Source: Nephromyces sp. MM_2019 | Lineage: Eukaryota > Apicomplexa > Aconoidasida > Nephromycida | DNA: 30,888 nucleotides | Direction: 5' to 3' | Assembly: GCA_015657535.1 (NCBI GenBank) | Contig: JADHZB010001999.1 | Span: 3,173-34,060, forward strand | Shown here: positions 1-13,361 of the stretch, one piece after another | Layout of the letters: each line of letters starts with the position of its first letter | How positions within the stretch are numbered: the first letter of the stretch is position 1 | Made by a program: the position numbers and the translations under genes | The notes under the pieces: generated by a model | Database searches by the model: none | What the model saw: the letters and a program-made list of their open reading frames with translations, nothing else | Told to the model about the DNA's origin: nothing

Positions 1-15
1 TATATACATACACAC

Positions 16-2486
16 CTTCTACAGAACAAAGGAAGCCAACAAGATCAGCAAATGCTTCTGCACACGATTGGTCTGCTTTGAGTAGTGGTGCACACATTTT
101 GGCAATTGTGGGTATGCCCGTTTGTATAATAAGGGGCTGTGATGCTTTGTGGTGTACAGCTAATGCATTTAAACCCCTGAATTTATAATTTATGTGTGTG
201 TGTGTGTGTGTGTTGTGTAGTATGTGTATACCAAAAATTATATTGTAAGTGTATATATAAGATATATCGAACGTATAATATATATGTATATATATATATA
301 TGTATAATTTTCAAGTAGTATTTATGTTTGTATATATCTCAATACACATTTCTCTGTATACCTTGAAAATATATGTAAAGAATTTTATAGAACACGGATG
401 TACATAGTTTTGCACACATTATTTTTGCACATTTATTTAAACATGTATCTACACATTTTGAATGTATATATAATTTTTATACATGTCTGTACACAATTTT
501 TTCCCCACATTTTTGTACAATCCAATCCAAAATTTCACACATTTATACACATTTGTGTACACCACAATATATGTAGAACATAAATATTTTTACACACCTT
601 ATAGCCTCTAAAACAACCTTTGGTGAATTGGGGAAATCTTCCAACGCACTCGTCAAAATGTTAAATCCCTTCGCTTCAACAACTTCGTTGACGAGGCCAT
701 TTTCAGCAGAGAGTGCAAGTAGTCGGCAAATTGCTAATTATATATATATATATAATGTATGTGTGTGTGTGTATGTGTGTGTGTATGTTATTCTTTAAGT
801 AAAGAATGTGTATATCATAGATATGTAGATATTTTGAATCAAATAGTGTAAGTGTGTATATGAATATAATAGTGTCTACTTATAAAAGCGTGTGTGTGTA
901 TATACACCAACCAGCAGTCATTTCTTCACATTCTGATTCTGTGAATTTCTTCTCTGTTTCATCTAATTGATATTGTTTTATTATATTATCAATTATACGA
1001 TTTGTTTTGAATGTATCAGGGGGTACACCACTCATTATTAATTGTTCAGTAAGGTCAATATAGGCCAATTGGCGTGCAGCTGTTGGGTTAGCCATAAGAG
1101 CTGTACGAGCATCTTTTAAAATTGTCAAATTCTACACACACACACACACACACATATGAGTTTCATTGGATATTTTAGTGTGTTTATATCTTAAAGGTGT
1201 ATATATATATATAAATATTTGAATCTTAAAAAATGGTTATGTTTTATTCATATATATGTATAGAGTGTCTATGTATCTTGAAAATGAATTGTGTATGTGT
1301 GTGTATATATATAACTATATCATATGTATTGTATTTATATCTAAACCTAATATTGTGTATAGATATTCAATTATACTGTTTTTACACACATACAAGCATA
1401 TATCTTTCTATATATATATATATATAAGGGTAATTTACAGACCGTAAAATAGTTTGGTAATCCATATTGGCCTTCTCCACTGTTTCCACACAAATTAGTC
1501 ATCAGCCTCATTTCCATAATAAATATGCTATTATTCTTTTGGTGTATATTCATTAATTTTCCAATATCTTGGGCTGCATTACCTGATTTACCTTGGCTCG
1601 CTGTAATATATATATATTATGTGTGTGTGTGTATGTGTGTGTTTACAAACAAGATCTATGTGTGATTAAAAAAAATTAATAAATATATGTGTGTGTAAAA
1701 TTAAAAATATATATGCATGTACAAACAAGTTATGTATGTGTGTTTATGTGTGTGTGTTTATACGTGTGTGTATTATAGATACAAATAGAATAGAGATATA
1801 TTACTCATAATAAGCCCAGAACCAGAAGGATTAACTCCTAAGAAATTCAAGAATTGTAATATTTGTGCACACACTTCCTCATCATTTTTATATGTTTCTA
1901 ACAGCTTGATTGTATTGCCCATTATACTAGGTGCTAACTCCAACATTGTTGGACAACAATAAGGGTTGTTTGCACACGCAGAAAGTGTGGCAAATGTAGA
2001 GTTAATAAATTTCTTATTTTTGAGCCCAGAGCCAGAAGCAATCATACTACATAATTGATTTAACTACACACACATTTATATACATATATACGTGTGTGTG
2101 TTTTTGCGTGTGTGCGTATGTATATATATTTATTTACCATTCCTGTAGATGTAACACTCCATGCACCAAATGCATTTTCAAAGTCATCCATAGACCTCAA
2201 ACACAACCTCTTTGTAACAGCTGTAACTGCAGACTGTGAACATCAAAATACACACACATTTTATGAAAACCAACTCAAAAATGTGTAAGAAATCTATGTG
2301 TGTGTAAAAACCTAGTTAGAGTGATTGCCTACACTTCAATATATGTATATATATATATATACATACTCATGTATATAAACACGTTAGTAAAGCAATCGAG
2401 TACATATATGTATATAAAGATATATATAGTTACATAAACACAGGTGTATAAACACCTAAGATGAGCGATTGAGTACACTTCAATAC

Positions 2487-2524
<38 letters not shown>

Positions 2525-3859
2525 GTAAACGTGTATCATCAGGTACAGATTGTAAACAGGCAGTAAGTGATGATAAACACATCTCAGTGTGTTGTAGGGC
2601 ATCATCGGGGTCGTCGAGTGGGGCGGATAAAAATATGGCCAAACGTTCACACAAATTTGTAACTTTTTGTACGGTTTGTGGGTCACCTGATTCAACCGTC
2701 TGTTGTGTGTAAGGTTTAGAGAGAAGTGTGTGTATATAATGTTATGTGTGTGTGATTGTGTGTATATAATGTTATGTGTGTGTGATTGTGTGTATAAAGT
2801 GTTTAGAATGCGTGTAGTGTTTAGGGAATATCTTGAATTATTAAGGCGCTTTACAATATTTATAGGTGTATAAACACATACAATAATAATATAGATATGT
2901 GTAAATAAATGTGTGTGTGTGTAGAAGTAAACCTGTATAATTTGCTGCATAATTGCTTTGACTTGTTCATCTGCACCCATTTTTGCAATAATTTCACCAC
3001 AAATTTTGACGATATTTTCTTCCTTATGTATGGCCAATATTTCTGACACAGTTTCAACGGCACCACATCCCTAATAAATTCAATGTATACACATAAACAT
3101 ATATATATATATATATATATATGACGTGTGAAAAAAATCAATGATTGCAATTCATCTTTACACAGCTAGAATTTATCTATGTAATATGAATATGCCTAGG
3201 CATAGAAACAAAAATGTAAATTGTTATGTTTATCCATAAACAACATAGAAGTTTGTTTATAGATACACTCACATACGCATGCACAAATACACATTAGACA
3301 TACATATATATATATATATATATATTAGATACACATATATGCACATACACAACACAACACACACGCACACATGGACACACAACACACTACAAACAACACA
3401 ACACACTACAAACAACACAACACACAACACAATATACATTCATATACACATGTCTCAAATGTGTAAGATATTACCTTGAGAGCAGACCGATCAGCAATAG
3501 TAGATATCTTATTAATTGTTTCAATTAAAGGTAAAATTGTTTGTTCATCAGCCTTAAATGTATTTGATGAGTTAACGAGTGCTTGTAGGGGAGTACGTAT
3601 GTCATTGTTATACGCTTTATGATAGTCAAATGTGTCTGTTTATAAATAGTGTATATAAAATGATGTATATGTGTGTGTGTATGTGTGTGTGCGCGTGTAA
3701 GATTACCTGCAAGATGACTAGTACACATTGCAGCCTTTTGGGTGATATTTGCATGTTCATGATTCTTATCAATGCAATTAATAAGTATAGGGATAGCACC
3801 AGCCTTTGTGATTTTATCAATCATCTGTTGAAATTGATACATACTTATGTTTAATACAC

Positions 3860-3892
<33 letters not shown>

Positions 3893-6229
3893 TACCACAG
3901 GCTCATTGGTCATGATTAGATCATCAATAGCAGTTAATGCAGCCTCTTGTACATTTTTGTTGGGTGGATCTTCCACAATTTGTAGTAATTTCTTTAAGAT
4001 TGAATCAAATTCAGGGCGAGCAACAATTTGACTTACCTACACATGCATATTTAATATATTTAATATGGTATCATCTATAGGGTGTGTGTGATTGTATTGA
4101 AATTTTTGTGTGTAGTTATTCTCTAAAAGTGTTATATGCTAAAATTTGGAGTATATAGAGTAAATGTATGTTTAAAATTCTAAGCACAAGACTTATATAT
4201 ATATATATATTCACTCCTATGATCAGCAAACTATATAAAATTACATTTCAATAAATATCCATTGACAAGTATACACACAACATATACCCCAACACACCCC
4301 TCACTCTCCTCCACCAACACACACATTACCCGTGCAGGTGTAGAACACATGGCAGCAAGGCATCCACACACACTAACAAGGAGGTTGAGATTATCTGGAA
4401 ACATATCTAATACACCTTTCATATTGGGTATAAGTTTCTTATTGTAAGCTATTTCTGAGTTAGCACGATCATGTTTCATTAATAGCCTTAGTGCCTCTAA
4501 GGAGTTATGTGCAACTTCCGCTGTATAATTTGAATTAACAGCCTTAATTGAACCAAGTGTGTCACAGAGGGGTTCAACAGTATTTTCTTTAGTAAGATGA
4601 ACTAAACCAGACCGTGTAATACACACACTTACAACAACCTGTTCAAGCTCAGATTGTGAAGATTCATATAAATCCATAGGGGACATCTCAATCTCCATAT
4701 CTTTAATATTCATAAATAAATCTTTGTTTTTCTCCATCCATCGTTGATATTCAATCAGTTTAGCCCCAATACCTAATCCCGCAGCAATCTTACTGCCCTG
4801 TGCATTAATAATCAATTCGTTGAGACCCATAAGTGATTCGTGTAAGTACATAGGATTCTTGTGTACGAGTGATTCATCTGCTTCAGCCAATTTTTCACGT
4901 ATAGCTTTCTCTAGTGCTTCTTCAGGTAATAGTGCAGCTAAGAGAGGGGCAATCTCTTTTTTGAGTGCTTTTGATTTGGAGTGTGTACGTGTAGCAACTT
5001 GTAGGGCTTGCAAACAATTATTCTTCTTCAATACCTCTACTGCGCCTGGATCATACTTTACACACATATTCAAAACTGAAAACCCTGTGATTTGACAATC
5101 CAGATAAATGGGTGTCTTGAGCAGATAAGACACAATCATCTTGCAAATACCACTCTCTAATAGGAGCTAAAATGAAAAATGCGGGAAATAAAGAAAGTGA
5201 ATATGAAGTGTACGTACAGTGTTGAGCTGTAGTTGAGGAGGTGGAGAGGGATTGATATAAATTGTTTCGGAAGTGATTTTTTAATTTTTTGATGTATCCA
5301 TGAATATATGTTTGAAAGTAGTGTGTGTGCGTGTGTGTTATTGTAGGGTGTTTATTGTGTGTAAATGTAACTGCATTTCAAGATATTTTAAGTGTGAATG
5401 AGTTTTATGTGTGCTTTTAGTGTGTATGTAAATATGATAGAAAAAAATGTGACATGGTATATGAGAAGATGGGTTATCTTGATTGTATATAATTATGTTT
5501 AAAGGTGTGTAAAAATATGTAAATGTTATCTTTATTTGAAGTGTGTAAATTACCTTAACACCTTCACCATTTTCTGCTTTACCCAAATTACCTAAAGACT
5601 CCAAACAGTTGATTTGTGAACGCCTAATATCGGGATATTTCTTTGTAATTTTTAATACAGAGTCTATACACAGTTGGATATTCTCTACACCCTTTACACG
5701 ATCTAAGGCTGTCAACTCTTTAATGTATTGTGTGCAGTGTATAAGTATATTATCATCGGGCTCTTCTAACTCCATTAAACGTTTGACCTTGAAAATATTA
5801 GGATGTGTAAAGTGTGTGTAAGAAATTATTTTAAGGGGTATCATAAAAATATAGAGATGTGTATATAGTAAGTTTAGGTTAAAAATAATTTATTTTATTA
5901 GCGGTGGTATGTATATTTGTGTCCTATCTAAAAAATGTGAACATTTATATTGGTGTCATGTCTAATGTGTGTGGGTGTGTGCACTGGCTATATCTAATAC
6001 TTGTTTCCTATGTATCCTAAGATATCTCTAGGGTTTGATAATAACAGGAGTATGTTAATAAATATATATTGAGTAAAATTAGTGTGTATAAATTATATAA
6101 AAAGATATAAGTTTTAGTCCTGAGATGTGTATTAATCGAACCTAAATATGCATATTTCAATTAAAAGGTGTGTAAAACACTAAAGTTGGATAGCTATATA
6201 CATAAGTATGCGTAAATAAATAAATCTAA

Positions 6230-6264
<35 letters not shown>

Positions 6265-9200
6265 TACCCATTCGAAGACTTACTTGTGGGAGACATATTG
6301 AATTACATGAAGATGTAATAATGGGTGTTGGGTCACTGAATGAATTATTTTCAACGATTTTAACTGTTTGTAAACCTCTCTGTATTAATTTATGTTGGCT
6401 CTCAAAGTGTGTAGACTCTATCCAACCCGTTACAGCTTTCATTATAACACCACCTATACAGTTATTGAAGAATAAATTTCATGATGTGTATATACACGCA
6501 AAAATACTTAAGAAACAGTAAAATAAAAGCTATAGAATTATTCTATATAAAGTTGTATGCTTTATTCAATGTTTGTAAACACTTTAAACCCCCGAGCCAA
6601 ATAGGGATGGCGTGTGTAATATAAAGATGACAATGTGTTAGATATAAATATGATGATGTGAATAATGTAAAAATGGTGTGTTGTATGATATAAATAAGTG
6701 TGTATAGTACAAAAATAATGATATGTGTGAAATAAATATAAGATGTGTATGATATAAAATATGATGATTGTATGATATAAATAGATGATGTGTGTGGTGT
6801 ATTTGTACACACTTACTGGAATTTTTTTGTATAAAGAAAGTCCTCAATTGTGATAAACGTGATAAACCAGCTATAGCAGCCATTGTATTGATAGCATTAT
6901 CTGGTTGGTTTTTACCCTGTGTAGCCACAAGATTTAAGTCTTTCATATGTCTATTGCAATCATCCTCAGTAGCTATGACGTTAAGTACATTAACAGCTGA
7001 GTTGAGTGTTTCAGAATTTTCTTCATTCAAGAGCATAGCCTTCAAAACAGCATCCACCATCATACCATCACACATATATTGCTATAGGGTAAAGAAAAGG
7101 TGTATATTTCAAATTATAATTGGGTATGTGAGTGCATTCTATAAACATTAATTAGTAAACATAAAATATATTGCTATAAGAAAGTGTATCTCATTTGAAA
7201 AGTGTGTGTAACGACAACCATCAAAATGTAAAAGCATATGTATTGCTATAGGGTGAATGAGGGTATATATAAAATAATCATTGAACTTGTTTATCTATAG
7301 AGTAACATCAAATTGTAAGCATGGAAAAATGCTTAGAGTGTATGTACACTCAAATAATAGTTATTTATATCTATACAAGGGTGTTAGCATGTTTTATATG
7401 TGAATAAGTATAATTATGCTTATTTTAAGAGTTCTATTTGGATTTGAATATCTAAGTCTATTTATATATATTTCACAATAAAACTGTATTTACACCAAAT
7501 TAGATACATAGGCAACATATTCATGATCATTTTAAAAGATGTGTAAATTAAATGAATCAGTTTGTACAAACACAACAAATTCTTACCGTAGCATCTGGAA
7601 TTGTTGATAATTTTTCTAACAATAAGATGGCCTTTTTAGCAATTGTAGCGCTGCTGCAATTATTATCAAGGGAGAGTACTATACCACTTAAACCACCATA
7701 CTCATATATTTGAGATAATGAACTCAATTCAGAGCATAAATTATTAAGTGCATTGAGGCAGTGCTCCTGTTTATATCAAAAAACAATGTTGTATGTGTAT
7801 ACTTGTGAGGATAAGTGTGTATGTGTGAGAGAGATAGTGTGTGTGTGTTTGAAAAATAATGTGTTTGAAAAGTAATGTGTGTGTGTGTGTTAAAAATAAT
7901 ATTTATGAGTATATGTGACACCATGTGTGCATATGTTTGGGTGTGTATGTATGAAGAAACCATGGGGTAGGTGAGAGCCTAAATTAAGTGCAATCTGTGA
8001 ATATATGTTACTTGGTAGTTAATTTCAGATGTGTGATACTGAGAGCATGTAGCTGAAATCTCTAGGGCTTGGTTTTCATTCAAATTTGCCTTGAGTGATG
8101 CATGTCGAGAGGCCGTAGAAATCAACTACAATAAGATCAAAATTATATCAAATATTAGTAAATATCTATTCGTATTAGGAGTGTGTGTAGAGCTGGTGTT
8201 GTTGAACTTGGTGTAAATATGTGCAGAATATGCGGTGGAGTAGGTATAGTGTGTGTTGGAGTAGATATTGGTATAGGTATTAGATTATGTCTTGGGTGTG
8301 TATGTAGTGTGTGTTGAGTGTTTATAAACTGTGTATTGAGTGTGTTTAGACTGTGTATATTAGGTTCAGGTATAGGTTTGAGAGCTATGGTTGTTGATAT
8401 GTAGAAAAATTAGGGTTGTATACATAATCTAATATGGTGTGTAATATTATAATTGGTTTCTATGATTCTGTGTGTACAAATGGTCGTGTGTGTGTAGCTA
8501 TTTTCTAGTATAATTATGATTATACAGGCAAATTAAAGGTCTATGAAAGAATTAAATCATGTGTGTTACCTCCATAAGGGATGAAGCAATTTCAAATGTT
8601 TCAACATAGCTATAAAGGAGTGGTAAACTCGTAGTAAATGTACTGTAATCCAACATTTTTAGAGCATCCTGTTCTCTTTGAGCTAGAGGTACTAGTGCCT
8701 TACCAATAGCTCCAATACATTCAGACTAAGATAATATATAAATAAAGGTGTTACAAACATTGTTTATTAGAGTAATATAGTATGGTTGTTACGCATATCG
8801 CTTATTGAAGTAATATGTATTAAGATTTTCCTTCTCAAATAGAGGGAAGAAAATGTGCGTATGTACACATCAAACATCCTTTGCTTACATTTTCTGTACA
8901 ATAGGTTAGAGCTGTACACACAGAGGCAATTCCTCCCAGTTTCACAATCTCATCTATATTTGCATGTGAAGATGATATCCTTGCCAATAGTGTGCATATA
9001 CCAGCAATCATCTTATATATCTTTGCAGGGTTTGATTCGATTTGATTGAGAGCACCTTACATAATAAAAATGTGTGTGTATGCTGATAATTCAATTTTTG
9101 GTTGAGTGAAAATATTGCATATTAAAAATGTACAAATGTGTATTGATTTGTTAATGATTTGATTTAGTATAGAGCTCACTATTAAGTAGTTGTATAAGAA

Positions 9201-11916
9201 CTTTCAAACCACCAGCCTTAACAATTTCGTCAGAATAAGATGAGATGTAGGACATACACCCCAATATAGATAAGGCACTGATTTAGATGTTATAAAGTAT
9301 GTTTGTATGTGTGTGTGCGTATGTATATGTATGTGCATGTATGCGTGTGTATGTATGTATATGTTTATGTATGTGTTTGAATGTATGTGTTTATGTATGC
9401 GTGTCTATATGTGTATGTGTATGCAATTTCAATTTTGTAGGATAAAGATCATGTGACTTAAATTACTTGTCGTGTTCTTCTGAGCCTGGTGCTGCTTTAT
9501 TGAGTGTTTTCAAGGAGGTTTGTAACTGATCTACCTTAACCATAGAAGCTAGAGCTGCTGTTCCTTTCTGAAAAAAATTATGTAAACCATTACTTATAAG
9601 AATGTGTATTGAGGTATATAGCTATAAAATATTCTTAATTTATCCAAAGATGTATGTAATCTCTATAATTTGATTAAAGTGTTCAAAAACCAAGTTAAAA
9701 AATTACACTAATAGTACTTTATTTCGGACATATAATTCCCGAAACACATTATACATAAAATTTTCTTACTTACACGGGTACTCATACACATAAGCTTCAC
9801 ACAAACACAATTACTCATGAACATAGTTTTTATATATAAAGAGATAACCATAGCGTATAATACTATAAAAACTTACATCGTACACACCCTTCTTGCTTTT
9901 GTATTTCTCAATCAATTGCATGCATGAACTGAGGTATTCTGTAGTAATAAATCTTTTCTCAGATAAATTCCTCATAAAATCAAAGGCTGATTCAGCCATT
10001 TGTTGTGAGTGTTCATCCATTTCTCCATTTTGTATACAATAATCCATCACCTATACACATATATATTAGTATTGAGATGCACATTTTCATATTACTTGTG
10101 CACTCACGATGTCAGGGCCACTTTTCGAATCTTTCACCGCCTTAGCTCCATCCTTTGTTTTGGTTGCAACTGCTAATGCATTCATTATACGCCTCGAAAC
10201 CTTTGCTGAATATTTACTCTTTGAAAGAGTTTGGATAAGGCTAGGGGTTAATTTAGACATATCTATAGTTACACCCAGGTGTTCCATATTAGCTATGAAG
10301 TCCATAGCCTTCTCGAGTGCATCACTCTCAGTAGGGCCAATCTTAACTATGTGAACCATAAGGCTAACCCCACCTTCATCGACTATGCGCTTGATATCGG
10401 AACTAGATAAAACATTTATAATTTGTTTAAAATGTGCTTAGGATCTATTTAAGATGGTTTTGATATCAATGTGTAACTCTATTCAATCAAATTAGATCCA
10501 ATAAAAAGTGATAATATATAAATGATAATAGGAACCATTACTTTTTGTTGAAATAAGTTTTCTTTTCAAGTGTGCGAGTATAAAAATTTGATTGATGTGC
10601 TATATTAAGTGTGTATATTGAGATAAAAGTCATGATATTTTGCTAAACTATGCACTCTTAAAGTATGTATTCCTTCCAATATATAATTTGAGAGAGATAC
10701 TATGGACCAAAGGTAAATGTATTACACACCTGCTCCGATCCTCAATTAACGCATCTGACATAGCCCAGAAGATTTTACAACACAGATTCATTAGATCCTC
10801 ATCATCTGGGAAGGCATCGACCGATTGTTTGAGTGGTGGTATAACAGAACGCCTGAGGGCATCTGTTGCATTCTCCCTATAAGATTATCATTGAAAATAA
10901 CAAAATCAAAATCAGATGAATCTCGGGGTTTGACTCATATGAATAGTATAGTACACTATATAAAACAAATACCTCAATAAGAGGATTACACACAACCATC
11001 ATGTATCAATCAACCGGTGATGTCAACAGTTTATATAATTACTTATACATATACATATATAGTAATGCCTATCAATTTTCCTAAGTTGGAGTGCAAAATC
11101 AAAATGAGTAGAGATAATATAAAATATGTTGGACTTTTTTTAACACATATATCCTACTTGGAATATTCTCATACATACATATCCCTCAACATGAGTATAT
11201 TTACACACATGCAAATATGTATAAGTATATAAATCTATCCTATTAGAATGAATATAATCACATATAGATATGTTTTACTATGTCACATTATTATTTGTTA
11301 AAGACTTCTAAAAGTATCAAATATATTTGATATAGATATCTGAGAACACAACTCACTTATATAATCCATTTGTAGGTTGACACAAATCTGATAATGAACG
11401 GACACCAAACATCAACATTCGCTTGAATTTTTGATGGTCTGTTATCGATTTGACGGCAGTGAGAACACCACTGTCAGGCTTTCTTTTCACTGTAAAATTA
11501 TCAAAATTTTCAAATTTAACATTACTATATGATTTATTGAATTTAATCCTCAAAACTGTGGTTGAGAATGCATTGAGTTGAATAGGAATAAATGTGTGTT
11601 ATTGAAAATTTTGAGCTAATGATAACATGTAAATTATAAGTGATTTCGTGTGTAGTCTAGTTTACTCAAATTAATTTTTAATGTTGTATTTAATTAAAAC
11701 ATCCAAATTATTGTTTTTATTTATAATATTATTCAAATTAATATAATTTGCTATTAATTTCTTGAAATATTATTGCAAACAAAAGTTAGTCCAATATAGG
11801 AAAACTATGAAAGAGTGTGTGTTCGTATGTAATTTAAGTATCTGGTGTGTATATTTAGCATGAAAGGCTTCTAAAACGTTTAATAAAAGTAAGAGTTTAC
11901 CTTGAGCTGACGGCAT
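16..11916 (-). CDS. Very long armadillo-repeat protein, 26 exons seen, 3' end outside the window
   Basis: A spliced gene starting at the ATG at 11916 (MPSAQ) and running left off the window. Exons on the minus strand: 11916-11901, 11489-11357, 10876-10730, 10402-10108, 10050-9877, 9567-9467, 9277-9180, 9055-8889, 8725-8570, 8125-8012, 7766-7587, 7081-6817, 6453-6284, 5787-5554, 5166-4330, 4036-3896, 3824-3707, 3614-3475, 3070-2933, 2699-2523, 2233-2138, 2063-1805, 1600-1443, 1131-912, 733-598, 176-16. Every junction is GT-AG and every phase agrees, giving 1,610 codons without a stop. The protein is almost wholly alpha-helical and shows armadillo/HEAT-type units throughout, for example EIVKAGGLKVLIQLL, KITKAGAIPILINCI and RGLNALAVHHKASQPLIIQT. 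No catalytic motif, signal peptide or membrane segment is seen, so a protein-binding scaffold is the likely role (inference). The last exon ends in phase 1 at G|GTGTGT, so more exons lie left of position 1. I do not recognise a named orthologue. Confidence 0.88.
2485..2522 (+). repeat. (AC)n microsatellite abutting a splice donor
   Basis: An almost perfect AC run. On the coding strand the exon 2699-2523 ends in CAG and the intron opens directly with the (GT)n run, so the 5' splice site is the first GT of the repeat. Confidence 0.95.
2727..2796 (+). repeat. 30-bp tandem duplication in an ARM-gene intron
   Basis: TGTATATAATGTTATGTGTG recurs at 2731 and 2761 with exactly 30-bp spacing, and a third partial copy follows. 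It lies in the intron between exons 3070-2933 and 2699-2523. Confidence 0.85.
3095..3122 (+). repeat. (AT)n microsatellite
   Basis: A pure TA run in the intron just upstream (coding sense) of ARM exon 3070-2933. Similar TA runs lie near 734-755, 1205-1215, 1405-1426, 2343-2362, 3303-3326, 3859-3882 and 4196-4210, all in introns of the same gene. Confidence 0.9.
3381..3418 (+). repeat. 19-bp direct repeat, two copies
   Basis: AACACACTACAAACAACAC occurs at 3381 and again at 3400, followed by diverged A/C-only sequence to about 3430. It lies in the intron between exons 3614-3475 and 3070-2933 and is part of an A/C-biased tract from about 3340. Confidence 0.85.
6230..6260 (+). repeat. (AT)n microsatellite
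   Basis: A TA run of about 30 bp in the intron just downstream (coding sense) of ARM exon 6453-6284. Confidence 0.9.
9299..9422 (+). repeat. Imperfect ATGT/GTGTATGT tract
   Basis: About 120 bp made almost only of T, G and A in short GTATGT, GTGTGT and TTTATGT units, lying in the 189-nt ARM intron 9466-9278. It has no fixed unit length. Confidence 0.8.
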
Positions 11917-13351
11917 GATGTTGAATTTATTTTAGATATCACAAAGATGTGTATAACGTTTATAAGGCTCATGACATAATTTTGGGGCGTAAACATGAAA
12001 TATTGTAGTATTGGTGTTAAGTTAATGCAATTTAGCCTAAGATAAGAAAATAGTTACATAGACTTATTATAAATTGAATATTTTGGGGTCTATATTTATG
12101 AACATAATTGTTACAGTCTAGTTTTACACCAATTTAGAGTTTTATAAAATCTTAATAGGGTGGCTCACAATATCATTTATAGTTGAGATTAAATTTCTTA
12201 ATTGCTGCCAAGAGCCCAAATATAAATACCACATGTTTATATATATATAATGGTGTGTAATATTATATTTATATGTATACATACATATCGAATAAATGCA
12301 CCCACCTCAATTGTACGCTTACGTGCAAATTTGCTTAATACGATTTTTATTTGCATAATATACCTTATAAAATATGTTACATATGTGCCATAATCATAGA
12401 AAAAATAACGCAACTTTATTATGTTATTAAATATACATAATAACTAAATGATTGTATATATTTTTGTGTGAGTAGTTTAAAAGGCCTAAAAAGATTTTTT
12501 TTGCTTTTGAAATTTTTGAAGCACATAATCCCTCATAATCGTAGATAATTATAAAGAAATTACTAATGCAAGTTATAATACCTCTAAGATCATCGATTAA
12601 GTAGTTATTAGTACCATTAACGATTGCCAAGTTTTTTTATTTTTTTACGATTATCACAGAAGAATAAGTGGAGGAGTTAAATTTGAGATATATCTACTAA
12701 TTTTCATTTCAAAAGATGCTTGTTCTTACTAAATTGGGATTTTTAAAAAAAATAATATTTTTATAATCTAAAGATATATAAGTTATAGTTAATTTAAGCA
12801 ATAATTTGGTAAATATATTTTCTTAGCTGGACTCAAAATCTCTTGGATTAAAATTGTTTTGATAAATTTTCATACATGAAAATTAATCCTAAGATAGTTA
12901 AACACCTTGTACATGTTTATACATTTTATTTTTTACACTCAAAGCAGTCATATAACTAACTATAGTCACTATAAATTCAAACAATTGAAACTCAATTTAA
13001 TATGTAGTTGCAAGCAATAGTCTAAACTGAGGCGCCAATTAGCTGGTAATAATATATACACCTTTTTAAATACTCAACGAATATTATCAATACAAACTTG
13101 TAAAGTTATTCAATTTGAAGTATAAAATAATTAATAGAAAGTTATTCAGGTGAAGTTAGTTGTTACATAATTTTGATGCTATAAAATTTGTAGAGTTTAA
13201 TAAAATCCATATTTCTAGTACAGTTTAGCAACAAATTTTTTTAACACAAAACCATCTTTCCTATTTATACTATAAAATATATATTATAATATGTTTATGT
13301 ATTAATATATATAATATTTATATATTTACGTTTATGCTTAGTGTTACATAT

Positions 13352-13361
13352 GTGCATGCAC
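13352..13361. promoter_or_regulatory. GTGCATGCAC palindrome, ApiAP2-type motif
   Basis: A perfect 10-bp palindrome containing TGCATGCA, a core known to be bound by some apicomplexan AP2 factors (family knowledge). It lies 1.4 kb upstream of the ARM gene start. A single copy may be chance. Confidence 0.3.

Noticed and set aside
398..583. Open frame of 61 codons, plus strand
   Set aside because: Low-complexity His/Ile/Tyr/Phe sequence inside an ARM intron; it comes from T/A/C-rich repeats.
1233..1447. Overlapping Tyr/Ile/Cys-rich open frames on the plus strand
   Set aside because: Both frames are translations of TA/TG repeats in the intron between ARM exons 1600-1443 and 1131-912.
4820..5095. 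91-codon plus-strand open frame
   Set aside because: It is antisense to the large ARM exon 5166-4330, which has matched splice sites and clear ARM-type helices.
12427..12630. 67-codon minus-strand open frame in the spacer
   Set aside because: No family resemblance, no neighbouring exons in phase, and ordinary intergenic base composition.
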